Shown here piece after piece: positions 18,626 through 27,470 of a stretch of DNA of 64,000 nucleotides. Every line of letters starts with the position of its first letter. Position 1 is the stretch's first letter. The position numbers and the translations under genes are program-made. This DNA comes from Kibdelosporangium banguiense (GTDB taxonomy: Bacteria; Actinomycetota; Actinomycetes; Mycobacteriales; Pseudonocardiaceae), in the NCBI RefSeq assembly GCF_017876405.1, contig NZ_JAGINW010000001.1, forward strand, positions 62,001 through 126,000, read 5' to 3'. The notes below the pieces were generated by a model. It was not told where the DNA came from and made no database searches. It worked only from the letters and a program-made list of their open reading frames with translations.

Positions 18626-19324
18626 GTGGACCTACCGGAACCGCCGTGGCGCTCAGCCGGCCGCAAGCCCGCGCGGCAGCCGCTGAGCCGGGAGAAGATC
18701 GTGGACACCGCCCTTGGCCTGCTGGAGAAGGAAGGCCTGGAGGCGTTGTCGATGCGGCGGGTCGCCCAGGCGCTGAGCACCGGCCCTGCCTCGCTGTACG
18801 CGCATGTGCGCAACCGCGATGAGCTGTGCGAGCTGATGTTCGACCGGATTCTCGGCGAAGTCGAGGTGCCGGATGCGGATCCCGCGCACTGGCGGGAGCA
18901 GCTCAAGCAGTTGTGTTTCGCTCAGGTCAGGGCGATGACCGCGTATCCCGGGATCGCGACAGTCGTCATGAACGCCATGATCCCGATCGGGCCGAACGCG
19001 TTGCGGCACGGCGAAGGCATGCTGGCAATCCTGCGCGCGGGCGGCCTGGACGACCGGCAGGCGGCGTGGGCGTTCGACGCGCTTGGTTTGTACGGCAAGG
19101 CTTACGCGGCCGAAGTGTCCACTTGGAAGTCCGGCGACCTCGACCCGAGCGAAATGGCTGAACGCGCCCGCCAGATGACGGAGTACATGCAGTCACTTCC
19201 GGCCGGGACGTTTCCGAACCTGCTGGCAGCCGGGTCGCTGTTCTCCGGCGAGACTGCCCACGAACGATTCGAGTTCGCCATCGACACGTTCATCGCCGGT
19301 CTGGACGCGTTGAAAAAGTCCTAA
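18626..19324 (+). CDS. TetR-family repressor with TetR_C-type ligand domain
   Basis: The 232-aa protein carries an N-terminal TetR HTH (KIVDTALGLLEKEGLEALSMRRVAQALSTGPASLYAHVRNRDEL) and a C-terminal alpha-helical domain resembling the tetracycline-repressor C-terminal class. The GTG start at 18626 is 18 bp after the last operator copy, so binding should block its own promoter. Divergence from the FAD monooxygenase suggests it senses that enzyme's substrate. It overlaps hemW tail-to-tail by 4 bp. Confidence 0.92.
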   Translation: MDLPEPPWRSAGRKPARQPLSREKIVDTALGLLEKEGLEALSMRRVAQALSTGPASLYAHVRNRDELCELMFDRILGEVEVPDADPAHWREQLKQLCFAQVRAMTAYPGIATVVMNAMIPIGPNALRHGEGMLAILRAGGLDDRQAAWAFDALGLYGKAYAAEVSTWKSGDLDPSEMAERARQMTEYMQSLPAGTFPNLLAAGSLFSGETAHERFEFAIDTFIAGLDALKKS

Positions 19325-20538
19325 GGCAGCAGGCGGCGGACGATGCCGTCGGCGAGCAGACGGCCTTCGTCGGTCAGCACCGCCCGGCCCGAGTCGAACG
19401 CGGCCTGGCTGAGCAGGCCGTCCGACACCGCGACCTTCGCCTCGGCCACGCCCGGCTCGTCGAGGATGGCCAGCGGCACACCTTCGAGCAGACGCAACTC
19501 CAGCAACACCCGCTCGATCCGCCGGTCTTCCTCAGAAAGGACCTCACGAGCAGCGGCGGGCGACTTGCCTTCCGACAGAACGGCGGCGTAGCGGGCGGGG
19601 TGTTTGACGTTCCACCAGCGCACGCCGCCGACATGGCTGTGCGCGCCTGGTCCGGCGCCCCACCAGTCGCCGCCGCGCCAGTAGTTGAGATTGTGCTGGC
19701 AGCGCGCGGCCACCGACGCGGCCCAGTTGGACACCTCGTACCACCGGAAACCACTGGTCGAGAGCACCGAGTCGACCTGCTCGTACCGCTCGGCGAGCAC
19801 GTCGTCGTCCGGCGGCGGCAGCTCTCCCCTGCGAATCCTCCGCGCCAGGGCCGTGCCCTCCTCGACGATCAACGCGTACGCCGAGACGTGGTCGACGCCC
19901 GCGTCCAGCACCGCGTCCAAGGACGCCTGCAGATCGTCCGGCCGCTCCCCCGGCGTGCCGTAGATCAGATCCAGGTTGAGGTGTTCGAACCCGGCGGCGC
20001 GGGCCTCAGCCGCCGCGGCGACCGGACGGCCGGGCGTGTGCTTGCGGTCCAGGATCTGCAGCACATGAGGGGCGACCGACTGGGCTCCCAGCGACACTCG
20101 GTTGTAGCCCGCTCGCAGGATCCCGGCGAAGAACCCGGGCGAGGTGGATTCCGGATTGGCCTCGGTGGTGACCTCGGCCGCCGAGGCCAGGCCGAATGAC
20201 GCTCGGATGGCGTCGAGCACGTCCGCAAGCCCGGACGCACCGAGCAACGAGGGCGTGCCGCCGCCTACGAACACTGTGTCGGCGGGTGGCGCGTCTCCCA
20301 GAACGTGGGCGGCGAGATCCAGCTCACGCCGCAGGCCCTCCAGCCAGGACTCCGGCGAGGCTGAGGTTCCCAGCTCACCGGCTGTGTAGGTGTTGAAGTC
20401 GCAGTAACCGCAACGCGTCGCGCAGAACGGGACGTGTACGTACACACTGAACGGTCGCGTGCCCAGCCCGGTCAGCGCCCCGGGCGACAGGGAGCCGTCG
20501 GCAGGCGCGGGATCACCAGGGGGGAGCGTGGAGGCCAC
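19321..20538 (-). CDS. hemW: radical SAM heme chaperone HemW
   Basis: The 405-aa protein has the radical-SAM CxxxCxxC motif in CATRCGYCDFN (about residue 38), GGGTPSLL, and the HemN/HemW C-terminal domain (LNYWRGGDWWGAGPGAHSH). It lacks the longer N-terminus of true coproporphyrinogen dehydrogenase HemN, so I call it HemW, a heme-delivery protein often misannotated. It is the M. tuberculosis Rv2388c-position gene and precedes the sulfur operon divergently. Confidence 0.93.
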   Translation of the reverse strand: MASTLPPGDPAPADGSLSPGALTGLGTRPFSVYVHVPFCATRCGYCDFNTYTAGELGTSASPESWLEGLRRELDLAAHVLGDAPPADTVFVGGGTPSLLGASGLADVLDAIRASFGLASAAEVTTEANPESTSPGFFAGILRAGYNRVSLGAQSVAPHVLQILDRKHTPGRPVAAAAEARAAGFEHLNLDLIYGTPGERPDDLQASLDAVLDAGVDHVSAYALIVEEGTALARRIRRGELPPPDDDVLAERYEQVDSVLSTSGFRWYEVSNWAASVAARCQHNLNYWRGGDWWGAGPGAHSHVGGVRWWNVKHPARYAAVLSEGKSPAAAREVLSEEDRRIERVLLELRLLEGVPLAILDEPGVAEAKVAVSDGLLSQAAFDSGRAVLTDEGRLLADGIVRRLLP

Positions 20539-20641
20539 GGTTCAATTCTCGCACTTCGCGGGTTTGTCCAGTACGCGTGACCCTCGTCCCAGCATGCGGA
20601 TGGCAGTAGACCACCTGATGGACGCGTGGCACGCTGAAGTC

Positions 20642-20725
20642 ATGTCAGCTGTCGTGCAGGTCATCCTCGTGGCTCGTCGTCACGTCGATTTCCTGCGCGT
20701 CAACAGTGACTTGTGCCGGCGTTGA
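20642..20725 (+). CDS. cysteine-type leader peptide of the sulfur operon
   Basis: This short ORF ends ARRHVDFLRVNSDLCRR and resembles the RRHVDLxR...C leader peptides seen upstream of sulfur genes in actinobacteria (from memory). It has one Cys codon, TGC at 20714-20716, three codons before the TGA at 20723. From ATG 20642 it is 27 aa; GTG 20654 or 20669 are alternative starts, the latter with AGGTC upstream. It sits about 110 bp before the sulfite reductase gene. Ribosome stalling at the Cys codon would position it to control the downstream hairpins. Confidence 0.7.
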   Translation: MSAVVQVILVARRHVDFLRVNSDLCRR

Positions 20726-20776
20726 CCCGTTCGCCGGATAGCTGTTTCTTCCGCCGGCGTCGGATACGCCGGTTTT
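20716..20776 (+). promoter_or_regulatory. putative cysteine-responsive transcription attenuator
   Basis: Four mutually complementary elements occur in order: CCGGCG 20716-20721, CGCCGG 20732-20737, CCGGCG 20754-20759 and CGCCGG 20767-20772. Pairs 1:2, 2:3 and 3:4 are each possible. Pair 3:4 extends to 7 bp (CCGGCGT/ACGCCGG) with a 5-nt loop and is followed by TTTT, a terminator shape. Element 1 overlaps the leader's Cys-Arg-Arg codons. A ribosome paused at TGC would leave element 2 free to pair with 3 (read-through); one reaching the stop would cover 2 and allow 3:4 (termination). Confidence 0.65.
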
Positions 20777-20837
20777 CCATGCCCTGAGGCGGGCGGAGCT
20801 GGCGTGTGCGAGCGCCCAGACTCCCGAAGGACGCCAC

Positions 20838-22520
20838 ATGGCTCCGCCAACCACCACCCCCAAGCGGGCGAAGCAACGCCGGGGCGAGGGACAGTGGGCA
20901 CTCGGCTATCGCGAACCGCTCAACCCCAACGAGCGGAGCAAGAAAGACGACAACCCGCTCAACGTCCGGGACCGCATCGAGAACATCTACGCGCACGGCG
21001 GCTTCGACTCGATTGACCCGGCCGACCTGCGTGGACGTTTCCGCTGGTACGGCCTGTACACCCAGCGCAAGCCCGGCATCGACGGCGGCCGTACGGCCAC
21101 GCTCGAGCCCGAGGAGCTCGACGACGAGTACTTCATGCTCCGGATCCGTATCGACGGCGGAGCGGTGACCACCGAGCAGCTCAACGTCATCGGTGAGATC
21201 TCGCAGACCTACGCACGCGACACCGCCGACATCACCGACCGGCAGAACATCCAGTACCACTGGATCCGCGTCGAGGACATGCCGGTGATCTGGCAGAAGC
21301 TCGAGGCCGCCGGGATGACCACGATGGAGGCGTGCGGCGACAGCCCGCGTGTGATCCTCGGCTCGCCGGTGGCGGGCATCTCCGAGGACGAGATCATCGA
21401 CGGCACGCCCGCGATCGAGGCGATCAAGAACACCTACGTCGGCGACAAGGCGTTCTCCAACCTGCCGCGCAAGTTCAAGACCGCGATCTCCGGCCTGCAG
21501 GACGTCGCGCACGAGATCCACGACGTCGCGTTCGTCGGCGTGATGCACCCCGAGCACGGCCCGGGTTTCGACGTCTGGGTCGGCGGCGGCCTGTCGACCA
21601 ACCCGATGATCGGCAAGCGGCTCGGCGCATGGGTCCCGCTCGACGAGGTTCCCTCGGTCTGGGAAGCGGTCATCAGTGTCTTCCGTGACTACGGCTACCG
21701 CCGGTTGCGCCACCGTGCGCGGATCAAGTTCCTGGTGGCCGACTGGGGCCCCGAGAAATTCCGCGAGATCATGGAAGAGAAGTACCTGGGGCGCAAGATG
21801 ATCGACGGCCCGGCACCCGAAGTGCCGGAGCGCCCGGTCGACCACGTCGGCGTGCACAGGCAGAAGGACGGCAAGTTCTACGTCGGCGCCGCGCCGATCG
21901 CCGGCCGTGTCTCGGGTTCCGTTCTCATGGAGGTCGCCAAGGCCGCCGAGCGGGCGGGCTCCAACCGGGTCCGGTTCACCCCGCTGCAGAAGCTCGTGGT
22001 GCTGGACGTGCCCGAGGCGGAAGTTCCCGCGCTGTCGGCGGAACTGGCCAAGCTCGGCCTGCAGACCAACCCGTCGCCGTGGCGTCGCGGGGTGATGGCG
22101 TGCACCGGCATCGAGTTCTGCAAGCTGGCCATCGTCGAGACCAAGGCCCGTGCGGCCGAGCTGGTCTCGGTACTGGAGGAACGTCTGGCCGACATCCAGG
22201 CAGGCGTCGAGCACCCGGTGACCGTGCACATCAACGGCTGCCCCAACTCGTGCGCCCGGATCCAGACCGCGGACATCGGCCTCAAGGGCCAGATCGTCAC
22301 CGACGCGGACGGCAACCAGGTCGAGGGCTTCCAGGTGCATCTCGGCGGCGGGCTCGGCCTGGACGCCGGATTCGGCCGGAAACTGCGTGGCCACAAGGTG
22401 ACCGCCACGGAGCTCTCCGGCTACGTCGAGCGGATCGTGCGCAACTACGTCAAGGGCCGGTCCGAGGGCGAGCGGTTCCCCCAGTGGGTACAGCGCGCTG
22501 ACGAGGACGACCTCAAATGA
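20838..22520 (+). CDS. sir: ferredoxin-dependent assimilatory sulfite reductase
   Basis: The 560-aa enzyme reduces sulfite to sulfide with six electrons from ferredoxin, using siroheme and a [4Fe-4S] cluster. The cluster ligands are CTGIEFC (about residue 430) and CPNSC (about 470); two ferrodoxin-like half-domains carry the NIQYHWIRVEDMP and GCGGSPRVI-like substrate regions. It corresponds to M. tuberculosis nirA/sir (Rv2391), which acts on sulfite. cysH context makes nitrite reductase unlikely. AAGGA precedes the ATG. Confidence 0.94.
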   Translation: MAPPTTTPKRAKQRRGEGQWALGYREPLNPNERSKKDDNPLNVRDRIENIYAHGGFDSIDPADLRGRFRWYGLYTQRKPGIDGGRTATLEPEELDDEYFMLRIRIDGGAVTTEQLNVIGEISQTYARDTADITDRQNIQYHWIRVEDMPVIWQKLEAAGMTTMEACGDSPRVILGSPVAGISEDEIIDGTPAIEAIKNTYVGDKAFSNLPRKFKTAISGLQDVAHEIHDVAFVGVMHPEHGPGFDVWVGGGLSTNPMIGKRLGAWVPLDEVPSVWEAVISVFRDYGYRRLRHRARIKFLVADWGPEKFREIMEEKYLGRKMIDGPAPEVPERPVDHVGVHRQKDGKFYVGAAPIAGRVSGSVLMEVAKAAERAGSNRVRFTPLQKLVVLDVPEAEVPALSAELAKLGLQTNPSPWRRGVMACTGIEFCKLAIVETKARAAELVSVLEERLADIQAGVEHPVTVHINGCPNSCARIQTADIGLKGQIVTDADGNQVEGFQVHLGGGLGLDAGFGRKLRGHKVTATELSGYVERIVRNYVKGRSEGERFPQWVQRADEDDLK

Positions 22521-22675
22521 GTGAGAGGGCTACTCCGTTCTATTGCCCCTACTGCGGTGACGAGGACCTTCGCCCGCAGGAGGAGCCACACGCGGCCTGG
22601 CTGTGCACGGCATGCCGCCGCGTGTTCACCGTGAAGTTCGTTGGGATCTCTATGGGGCAGGTGTCCAGCAAGTGA
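22517..22675 (+). CDS. small zinc-ribbon protein, 52 aa
   Basis: This ORF starts with an ATGA overlap on the sulfite reductase stop and ends with a GTGA overlap on the cysH start, so it is translationally embedded in the operon. It has CPYC (residues 10-13) and CTAC (30-33), a two-CxxC zinc ribbon, and no other domain. I know no defined function. Its placement suggests a role in sulfite/sulfide handling or assembly of the neighbouring enzymes (inference). Confidence 0.85.
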   Translation: MSERATPFYCPYCGDEDLRPQEEPHAAWLCTACRRVFTVKFVGISMGQVSSK

Positions 22676-23370
22676 CAACAGCAACCCAGGAATTGAAGGA
22701 GCTCGCTGAAGCGGCGTCGGCGCAACTGGCCGACGCGACCGCGACCGAGGCGTTGGCCTGGACGGCGAAGACGTTCGGCGACAACTGGATTCTCGCATCC
22801 AACATGCAGGACGCGGTACTGATCGACCTGGCCGTCAAGGCCAAGCCGGACTTCGACGTGTTGTTCCTGGAAACCGGGTACCACTTCCCGGAGACCATCG
22901 GCCTGCGGGACGCGGTCGCGGCGACCTACTCGGGCCTGAACATCATCAACGCCCTGCCGGACAAGACCGTCGCCGAGCAGGACGCCGAAGAAGGGCCGCG
23001 GCTCTACGAGCGTGAGCCGGACCGCTGCTGCGCGATGCGCAAAGTGGTTCCGCTCAGGCGAACCCTGGCCAACTACGACGCATGGGTCACCGGTGTGCGC
23101 CGGGTGGACGCGCCGACCCGGGCCGGCACTCCGATCGTGCAGTGGGACGACCGCAACGGCCTGGTGAAGATCAACCCGATCGCGCCGTGGACCGACGAGC
23201 AGTTCCGCGAGTACATCGACCAGCACGGGATCCTCGAGAACCTCCTGGTGGCCGACGGATATCTGTCCATCGGCTGCGCACCCTGCACCGCGAAGGTCGA
23301 GCTCGGCGCCGACCCGCGCAGCGGCCGCTGGGCCGGCAAGAACAAAGTCGAATGCGGACTACACGGTTAA
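22672..23370 (+). CDS. cysH: adenylylsulfate (APS) reductase, [4Fe-4S] type
   Basis: The GTG at 22672 overlaps the zinc-ribbon stop and gives 232 aa; the upstream ATG at 22603 would read through that gene. The protein has the PP-loop fold with the [4Fe-4S] cysteine motifs DRCCAMRK and CAPC (GCAPCT) and the C-terminal ECGLHG catalytic cysteine. Presence of the CC/CxxC cluster marks an APS rather than PAPS reductase, consistent with no cysC kinase here. It reduces APS to sulfite for the upstream reductase. Confidence 0.95.
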   Translation: MTTATQELKELAEAASAQLADATATEALAWTAKTFGDNWILASNMQDAVLIDLAVKAKPDFDVLFLETGYHFPETIGLRDAVAATYSGLNIINALPDKTVAEQDAEEGPRLYEREPDRCCAMRKVVPLRRTLANYDAWVTGVRRVDAPTRAGTPIVQWDDRNGLVKINPIAPWTDEQFREYIDQHGILENLLVADGYLSIGCAPCTAKVELGADPRSGRWAGKNKVECGLHG

Positions 23371-23383
23371 GGGGGAAATAACG

Positions 23384-24295
23384 GTGACGCTCGCCATCGA
23401 CCGCAAGACCGGGAACCTGGACGCCCTGGAATCCGAGGCGATCCACATCTTCCGGGAAGTGGCCGGGGAGTTCGACCGGCCGGTGATCCTGTTCTCCGGC
23501 GGCAAGGACTCGACGGTCCTGGTGCACCTGGCGCTGAAGGCCTTCTGGCCGGCACCGGTGCCGTTCGCGCTGTTGCATGTGGACACCGGGCACAACTTCT
23601 CCGAGGTCATCGACTTCCGGGAGAAGGTCGTGGCCCAGCACGGGCTGCGTCTGCTGGTCGCGCACGTGCAGGACTGGATCGACGACGGCAGGCTCACCGA
23701 GCGTCCCGACGGCACCCGCAACCCGTTGCAGACAGTGCCGTTGCTGGACTCCATCACCGAGCACAAGTTCGACGCGGTGTTCGGCGGCGGACGCCGTGAC
23801 GAGGAGCGGGCCCGGGCCAAGGAGCGCATCTTCAGCCTGCGCAACTCCTTCGGCCAGTGGGAGCCCAAGCGGCAGCGTCCCGAATTGTGGAACCTCTACA
23901 ACGGAAGGCACCGTCCGGGAGAACATGTGCGCGTGTTCCCCTTGTCGAACTGGACGGAGCTGGACGTCTGGAACTACATCGCGCGCGAGAACATCGAGCT
24001 GCCGCCGATCTACTACGCCCACGAGCGCGAGGTCTACCTGCGTGACGGGATGTGGCTCGCGGAAGGCCCGTGGGGCGGACCTCGGGCCGGAGAAACGTTG
24101 GAACGTCGGACGATTCGGTATCGCACAGTCGGTGACGGGTCGTGCACCGGAGCGGTCGACTCGGACGCGGCGACCATTGAGGACGTCATCGCCGAAGTCG
24201 CCGCGTCGCGGCTGACCGAGCGTGGCGCGACCCGCGCCGACGACCGGTTGTCCGAGGCTGCCATGGAGGATCGCAAGCGGGAGGGATACTTCTGA
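23384..24295 (+). CDS. cysD: sulfate adenylyltransferase subunit 2
   Basis: The 303-aa ATP pyrophosphatase subunit makes APS from sulfate and ATP. The PP-loop SGGKDSTVLVHLALK lies near residue 40 and the DEERARAKERIFSLRNSFG region matches CysD. Preceded by GGGGGAA and starting at GTG 23384. Its stop overlaps the start of cysN, the GTPase subunit, by one base (TGATG). Confidence 0.96.
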   Translation: MTLAIDRKTGNLDALESEAIHIFREVAGEFDRPVILFSGGKDSTVLVHLALKAFWPAPVPFALLHVDTGHNFSEVIDFREKVVAQHGLRLLVAHVQDWIDDGRLTERPDGTRNPLQTVPLLDSITEHKFDAVFGGGRRDEERARAKERIFSLRNSFGQWEPKRQRPELWNLYNGRHRPGEHVRVFPLSNWTELDVWNYIARENIELPPIYYAHEREVYLRDGMWLAEGPWGGPRAGETLERRTIRYRTVGDGSCTGAVDSDAATIEDVIAEVAASRLTERGATRADDRLSEAAMEDRKREGYF

Positions 24296-25584
24296 TGAGC
24301 GATCTGCTCAGGCTGGCGACCGCCGGCAGCGTGGACGACGGGAAGTCCACTTTGGTCGGCCGGTTGCTCTACGACACCAAGTCGGTCCTGGCCGACCAGC
24401 TCGACGCGGTGCACCGCGCCAGCGCGGACCGCGGACTGGCGACACCGGACCTGTCGTTGCTGGTGGACGGTTTGCGCTCGGAGCGCGAGCAGGGCATCAC
24501 CATCGATGTGGCGTACCGGTACTTCGCCACGCCCAAGCGCTCGTTCGTGCTCGCCGACACGCCAGGGCACGTTCAGTACACCCGAAACACCGTCACCGGC
24601 GCCTCGACAGCTCAGCTGGGCATCCTGCTTGTGGACGCGCGCAAGGGCGTGATCGAGCAGACCAGACGGCACGCCGCGGTTCTCGCGTTGCTCGGCGTCC
24701 CCCGGCTCGTCCTGGCCGTCAACAAGATCGACCTGGTCGGTTACGACGAGTCGAACTTCGCGTTGACGGCCAAGGAGTTCACCAGCCACGCCGTCGCGCT
24801 CGGCTACGCGGAGGCCGACGTCCAGACCATCCCGGTCTCGGCGCTCGTCGGTGACAACGTTGTGGAACGCTCGGCGAACACGCCCTGGTACACCGGCCCG
24901 ACTTTGCTGGACTACCTGGAGACCGTGCCGGTCGAGCCCGACCCGCACCACGTTCCGTTCCGGTTCCCGGTGCAGTACGTGATCCGGCCGCGCACACCCG
25001 AGTTCCCGGACTACCGCGGCTACGCCGGACAGGTCGCCGCAGGTACCATCACGCCCGGCGAGGAGATCGTCGTCCTGCCATCGGGCTCCCGCAGTGTGGT
25101 CACGCGGATCGACACACCGGACGGTGAACTGGCCGAGGCCACGGCAGGCCAGTCGGTCACGCTGATCTTGTCCCATGATCTGGACATCTCCCGCGGGGAC
25201 CTGATCTCCGTGGCGAGCACTCCCCCACGACTGGCCGACGAGTTCGAAGCGACGCTGTGCTGGTTGGCGGACAAGGATTTACGGCCGAACGCCCGGGTTC
25301 TCGTCAAGCACGGGACGAAGACCACGCAGGCCGTCATCGGCGAGCTCGTCTCGCGTTTCGACGAGCAGAAGCTGTCCAGTGTGGAATTGCCAGAGTCCTT
25401 GCGATTGAACGAGATCGGCCAAGTCAGGCTTCGCACCGCCGAACCGCTGCCGATCGACGACTACACAGTCAACCGCCGGACCGGAGCCTTCCTGGTCGTC
25501 GACGCGGGCGACGGAACCACCCTGGCCGCCGGTCTGGTCGGCGCGCCGTTGCCGGTCAAAGACGCTGTTTCCCCTGGCCCCTGA
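24295..25584 (+). CDS. cysN: sulfate adenylyltransferase subunit 1 (GTPase)
   Basis: The 429-aa GTPase couples GTP hydrolysis to APS synthesis with CysD. G1 GSVDDGKST, G3 DTPGH and G4 NKID are intact, followed by elongation-factor-like domains 2 and 3. Unlike M. tuberculosis CysNC there is no fused APS kinase, matching the APS-specific CysH. It ends about 30 bp before the transporter genes. Confidence 0.95.
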   Translation: MSDLLRLATAGSVDDGKSTLVGRLLYDTKSVLADQLDAVHRASADRGLATPDLSLLVDGLRSEREQGITIDVAYRYFATPKRSFVLADTPGHVQYTRNTVTGASTAQLGILLVDARKGVIEQTRRHAAVLALLGVPRLVLAVNKIDLVGYDESNFALTAKEFTSHAVALGYAEADVQTIPVSALVGDNVVERSANTPWYTGPTLLDYLETVPVEPDPHHVPFRFPVQYVIRPRTPEFPDYRGYAGQVAAGTITPGEEIVVLPSGSRSVVTRIDTPDGELAEATAGQSVTLILSHDLDISRGDLISVASTPPRLADEFEATLCWLADKDLRPNARVLVKHGTKTTQAVIGELVSRFDEQKLSSVELPESLRLNEIGQVRLRTAEPLPIDDYTVNRRTGAFLVVDAGDGTTLAAGLVGAPLPVKDAVSPGP

Positions 25585-25616
25585 TTTCCCTTTTCCTGCC
25601 CCGAAAGGAACCCATC

Positions 25617-26672
25617 GTGAGCACCAGTCGCACACTTCGCTTACTCGCCGCGGTGACCGCGGCGCTGGCCCTCGCAGCGGGGTGCTCGCGTGCCGGCAGT
25701 GGTAGCGACACACCGGTCCAGGCGCAGGCCCAGGGACCGGCCGAAGTGCGGCTCGGTTACTTCCCGAACGTCACCCACGCGCCGGCGATCATCGGCCAGA
25801 AAAAGGAGTTCTACGCCAAGGAACTCGGCTCCACCAAGCTCGCGGTGACCAACTTCAACGCCGGTCCCGAGGAGGTCAACGCGCTGCTGGGCAAGTCGCT
25901 GGACATCGGCTTCATCGGCTCGGGCCCGGCGATCAACGCGTTCACCAAGTCCGAGGGCGAGATCCAGCTGATCTCCGGCGCGGTCTCGGGCGGTGCGCAG
26001 CTGGTCACCAAAGCGGACATCACGTCGGTGGATCAGCTGGCGGGCAAGAACATCGCCACCCCGTCGCTGGGCAACACCCAGGACGTGGCGCTCAAGAAGC
26101 TGATCCACGACAAGAACATCAAAGACGTCAAGATCACCAACCTGGACAACCCGAAGACACTGGACGCGTTCCGCAAGGGCGAGCTCGACGGCGCCTGGCT
26201 GCCTGAGCCGTGGTCGTCGCGGCTGGTGCTCGACGCGGGCGCGAAGGTGCTGCTGGACGAGAAGACCCTGTGGCCCGACGGCCGGTTCCCGACCACGGTG
26301 ATCATCGTGCGCAAGCAGTTCCTGCAGCAGTACCCGCAGACCGTGCAGGCGATCCTGCGTGGCCACGTCAACGCGATCGAGTGGGCCAAGTCCAACGAGG
26401 CCGAGGCCAAGACCGTGGTCAACGCGACGCTCAAGGAGCTGGCGGGCAGCTCGCTGAGCCAGCCGGTGCTCGACAGCGCGTTCAAGGCGATCGAGCTGAC
26501 CACCGACCCGATCGCGTCGACCTTCCCCCAGCTGGCCAAGGACTCCGTCACCGCGGGCATCGTCAAGCAGACGGCGGACCTCAAGGGCTTCGCCGACCTG
26601 AGCGCGCTCAACGAGGCATTGAAGGCGACCGGCAAACCCGCGGTGGACGCCGCCGGGCTGGACAAGAAGTAG
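25617..26672 (+). CDS. sulfonate/taurine-type ABC transporter substrate-binding lipoprotein
   Basis: The GTG at 25617 has AAAGGAA upstream and gives 351 aa with a lipoprotein signal; LALAAGC puts the lipidated Cys at residue 23. The body matches SsuA/TauA-type binding proteins (LGYFPNVTHAPAIIGQKKEF, GSGPAINAF, GAWLPEPWSSRLV). The ligand could be alkanesulfonate, taurine or nitrate; sulfur context favours a sulfur compound. It sits with its ATPase and permease inside the cys operon. Confidence 0.9.
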   Translation: MSTSRTLRLLAAVTAALALAAGCSRAGSGSDTPVQAQAQGPAEVRLGYFPNVTHAPAIIGQKKEFYAKELGSTKLAVTNFNAGPEEVNALLGKSLDIGFIGSGPAINAFTKSEGEIQLISGAVSGGAQLVTKADITSVDQLAGKNIATPSLGNTQDVALKKLIHDKNIKDVKITNLDNPKTLDAFRKGELDGAWLPEPWSSRLVLDAGAKVLLDEKTLWPDGRFPTTVIIVRKQFLQQYPQTVQAILRGHVNAIEWAKSNEAEAKTVVNATLKELAGSSLSQPVLDSAFKAIELTTDPIASTFPQLAKDSVTAGIVKQTADLKGFADLSALNEALKATGKPAVDAAGLDKK

Positions 26673-26684
26673 GAGCGAGGGGTT

Positions 26685-27470
26685 ATGACCGCCACACTCA
26701 GCACTTCCGAGCACGTGCAGTCCGGCATCGCGGTGCAGCTCGCGGGGGTGAGCAAGGTCTTCGGCCGGGGCCGGCAGGCTGTGGCGGCGTTGGACGGTGT
26801 CGACCTGAAGGTCGCGCCCGGCGAGTTCGTCTGCCTGCTGGGCGCGTCCGGCTGCGGCAAGACCACGCTGCTCAACCTCGTCGCGGGCCTGGACGCGCCG
26901 ACCACCGGCGAGATCACGCTCAACACGTCCCGCCCGGCGGTGATGTTCCAGGAGGCCGCGCTGATGCCGTGGCTGACCGCCAGCCGCAACATCGAGCTTC
27001 CGTTGCGGCTGGCCGGTTTCGGCAAGGCCGACCGGCAGGCGAAGGCAAGCGAGCTGCTGGATCTGGTGCGGCTGGGCGGCGCCGGGCACAAGCGTCCGCA
27101 CGAGCTGTCCGGCGGCATGCGCCAACGCGTCGCCTTGGCACGTTCGCTGGCCGCGACCCAGCGGGTCCAGGGCACGGACGCGCCGCCGTTGCTGCTGATG
27201 GACGAGCCGTTCGCGGCTCTGGACGCGATCACTCGGGACGTTCTGCAGGGCGAGCTTCTGCGCGTGTACGAACGCACTTCGACCGCGGTCCTGTTCGTCA
27301 CCCACGATGTCCGTGAAGCAGTCCGGCTCGGGCAACGTGTGGTCCTGCTGTCGTCCCGGCCCGGCCGGGTCGTGCAGGAATGGTCCACCGCAGAGGATGG
27401 CGCCGAGACCCTCACCGAGGAGATCACGGCCCGGCTGCGAGAGGTGATCAGCACCCATGCCAAGTCCTGA
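26685..27470 (+). CDS. ABC transporter ATPase, SsuB/TauB type
   Basis: The 261-aa ATPase has Walker A LLGASGCGKTTLL, Q-loop region VMFQEAALMPW, signature LSGGMRQRVALARSLA and Walker B LLLMDEPFAALD followed by the switch His region VTHDVREAV. It powers import by the adjacent binding protein and permease. It starts 12 bp after the binding-protein stop and overlaps the permease start by 14 bp. Confidence 0.94.
   Translation: MTATLSTSEHVQSGIAVQLAGVSKVFGRGRQAVAALDGVDLKVAPGEFVCLLGASGCGKTTLLNLVAGLDAPTTGEITLNTSRPAVMFQEAALMPWLTASRNIELPLRLAGFGKADRQAKASELLDLVRLGGAGHKRPHELSGGMRQRVALARSLAATQRVQGTDAPPLLLMDEPFAALDAITRDVLQGELLRVYERTSTAVLFVTHDVREAVRLGQRVVLLSSRPGRVVQEWSTAEDGAETLTEEITARLREVISTHAKS

Noticed and set aside
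20700..22394. 564-aa minus-strand open frame opposite sulfite reductase
   Set aside because: Shadow of the sir gene; amino-acid content is biased (Arg, Asp, His, Val) and the frame ends where the real gene's bias ends.
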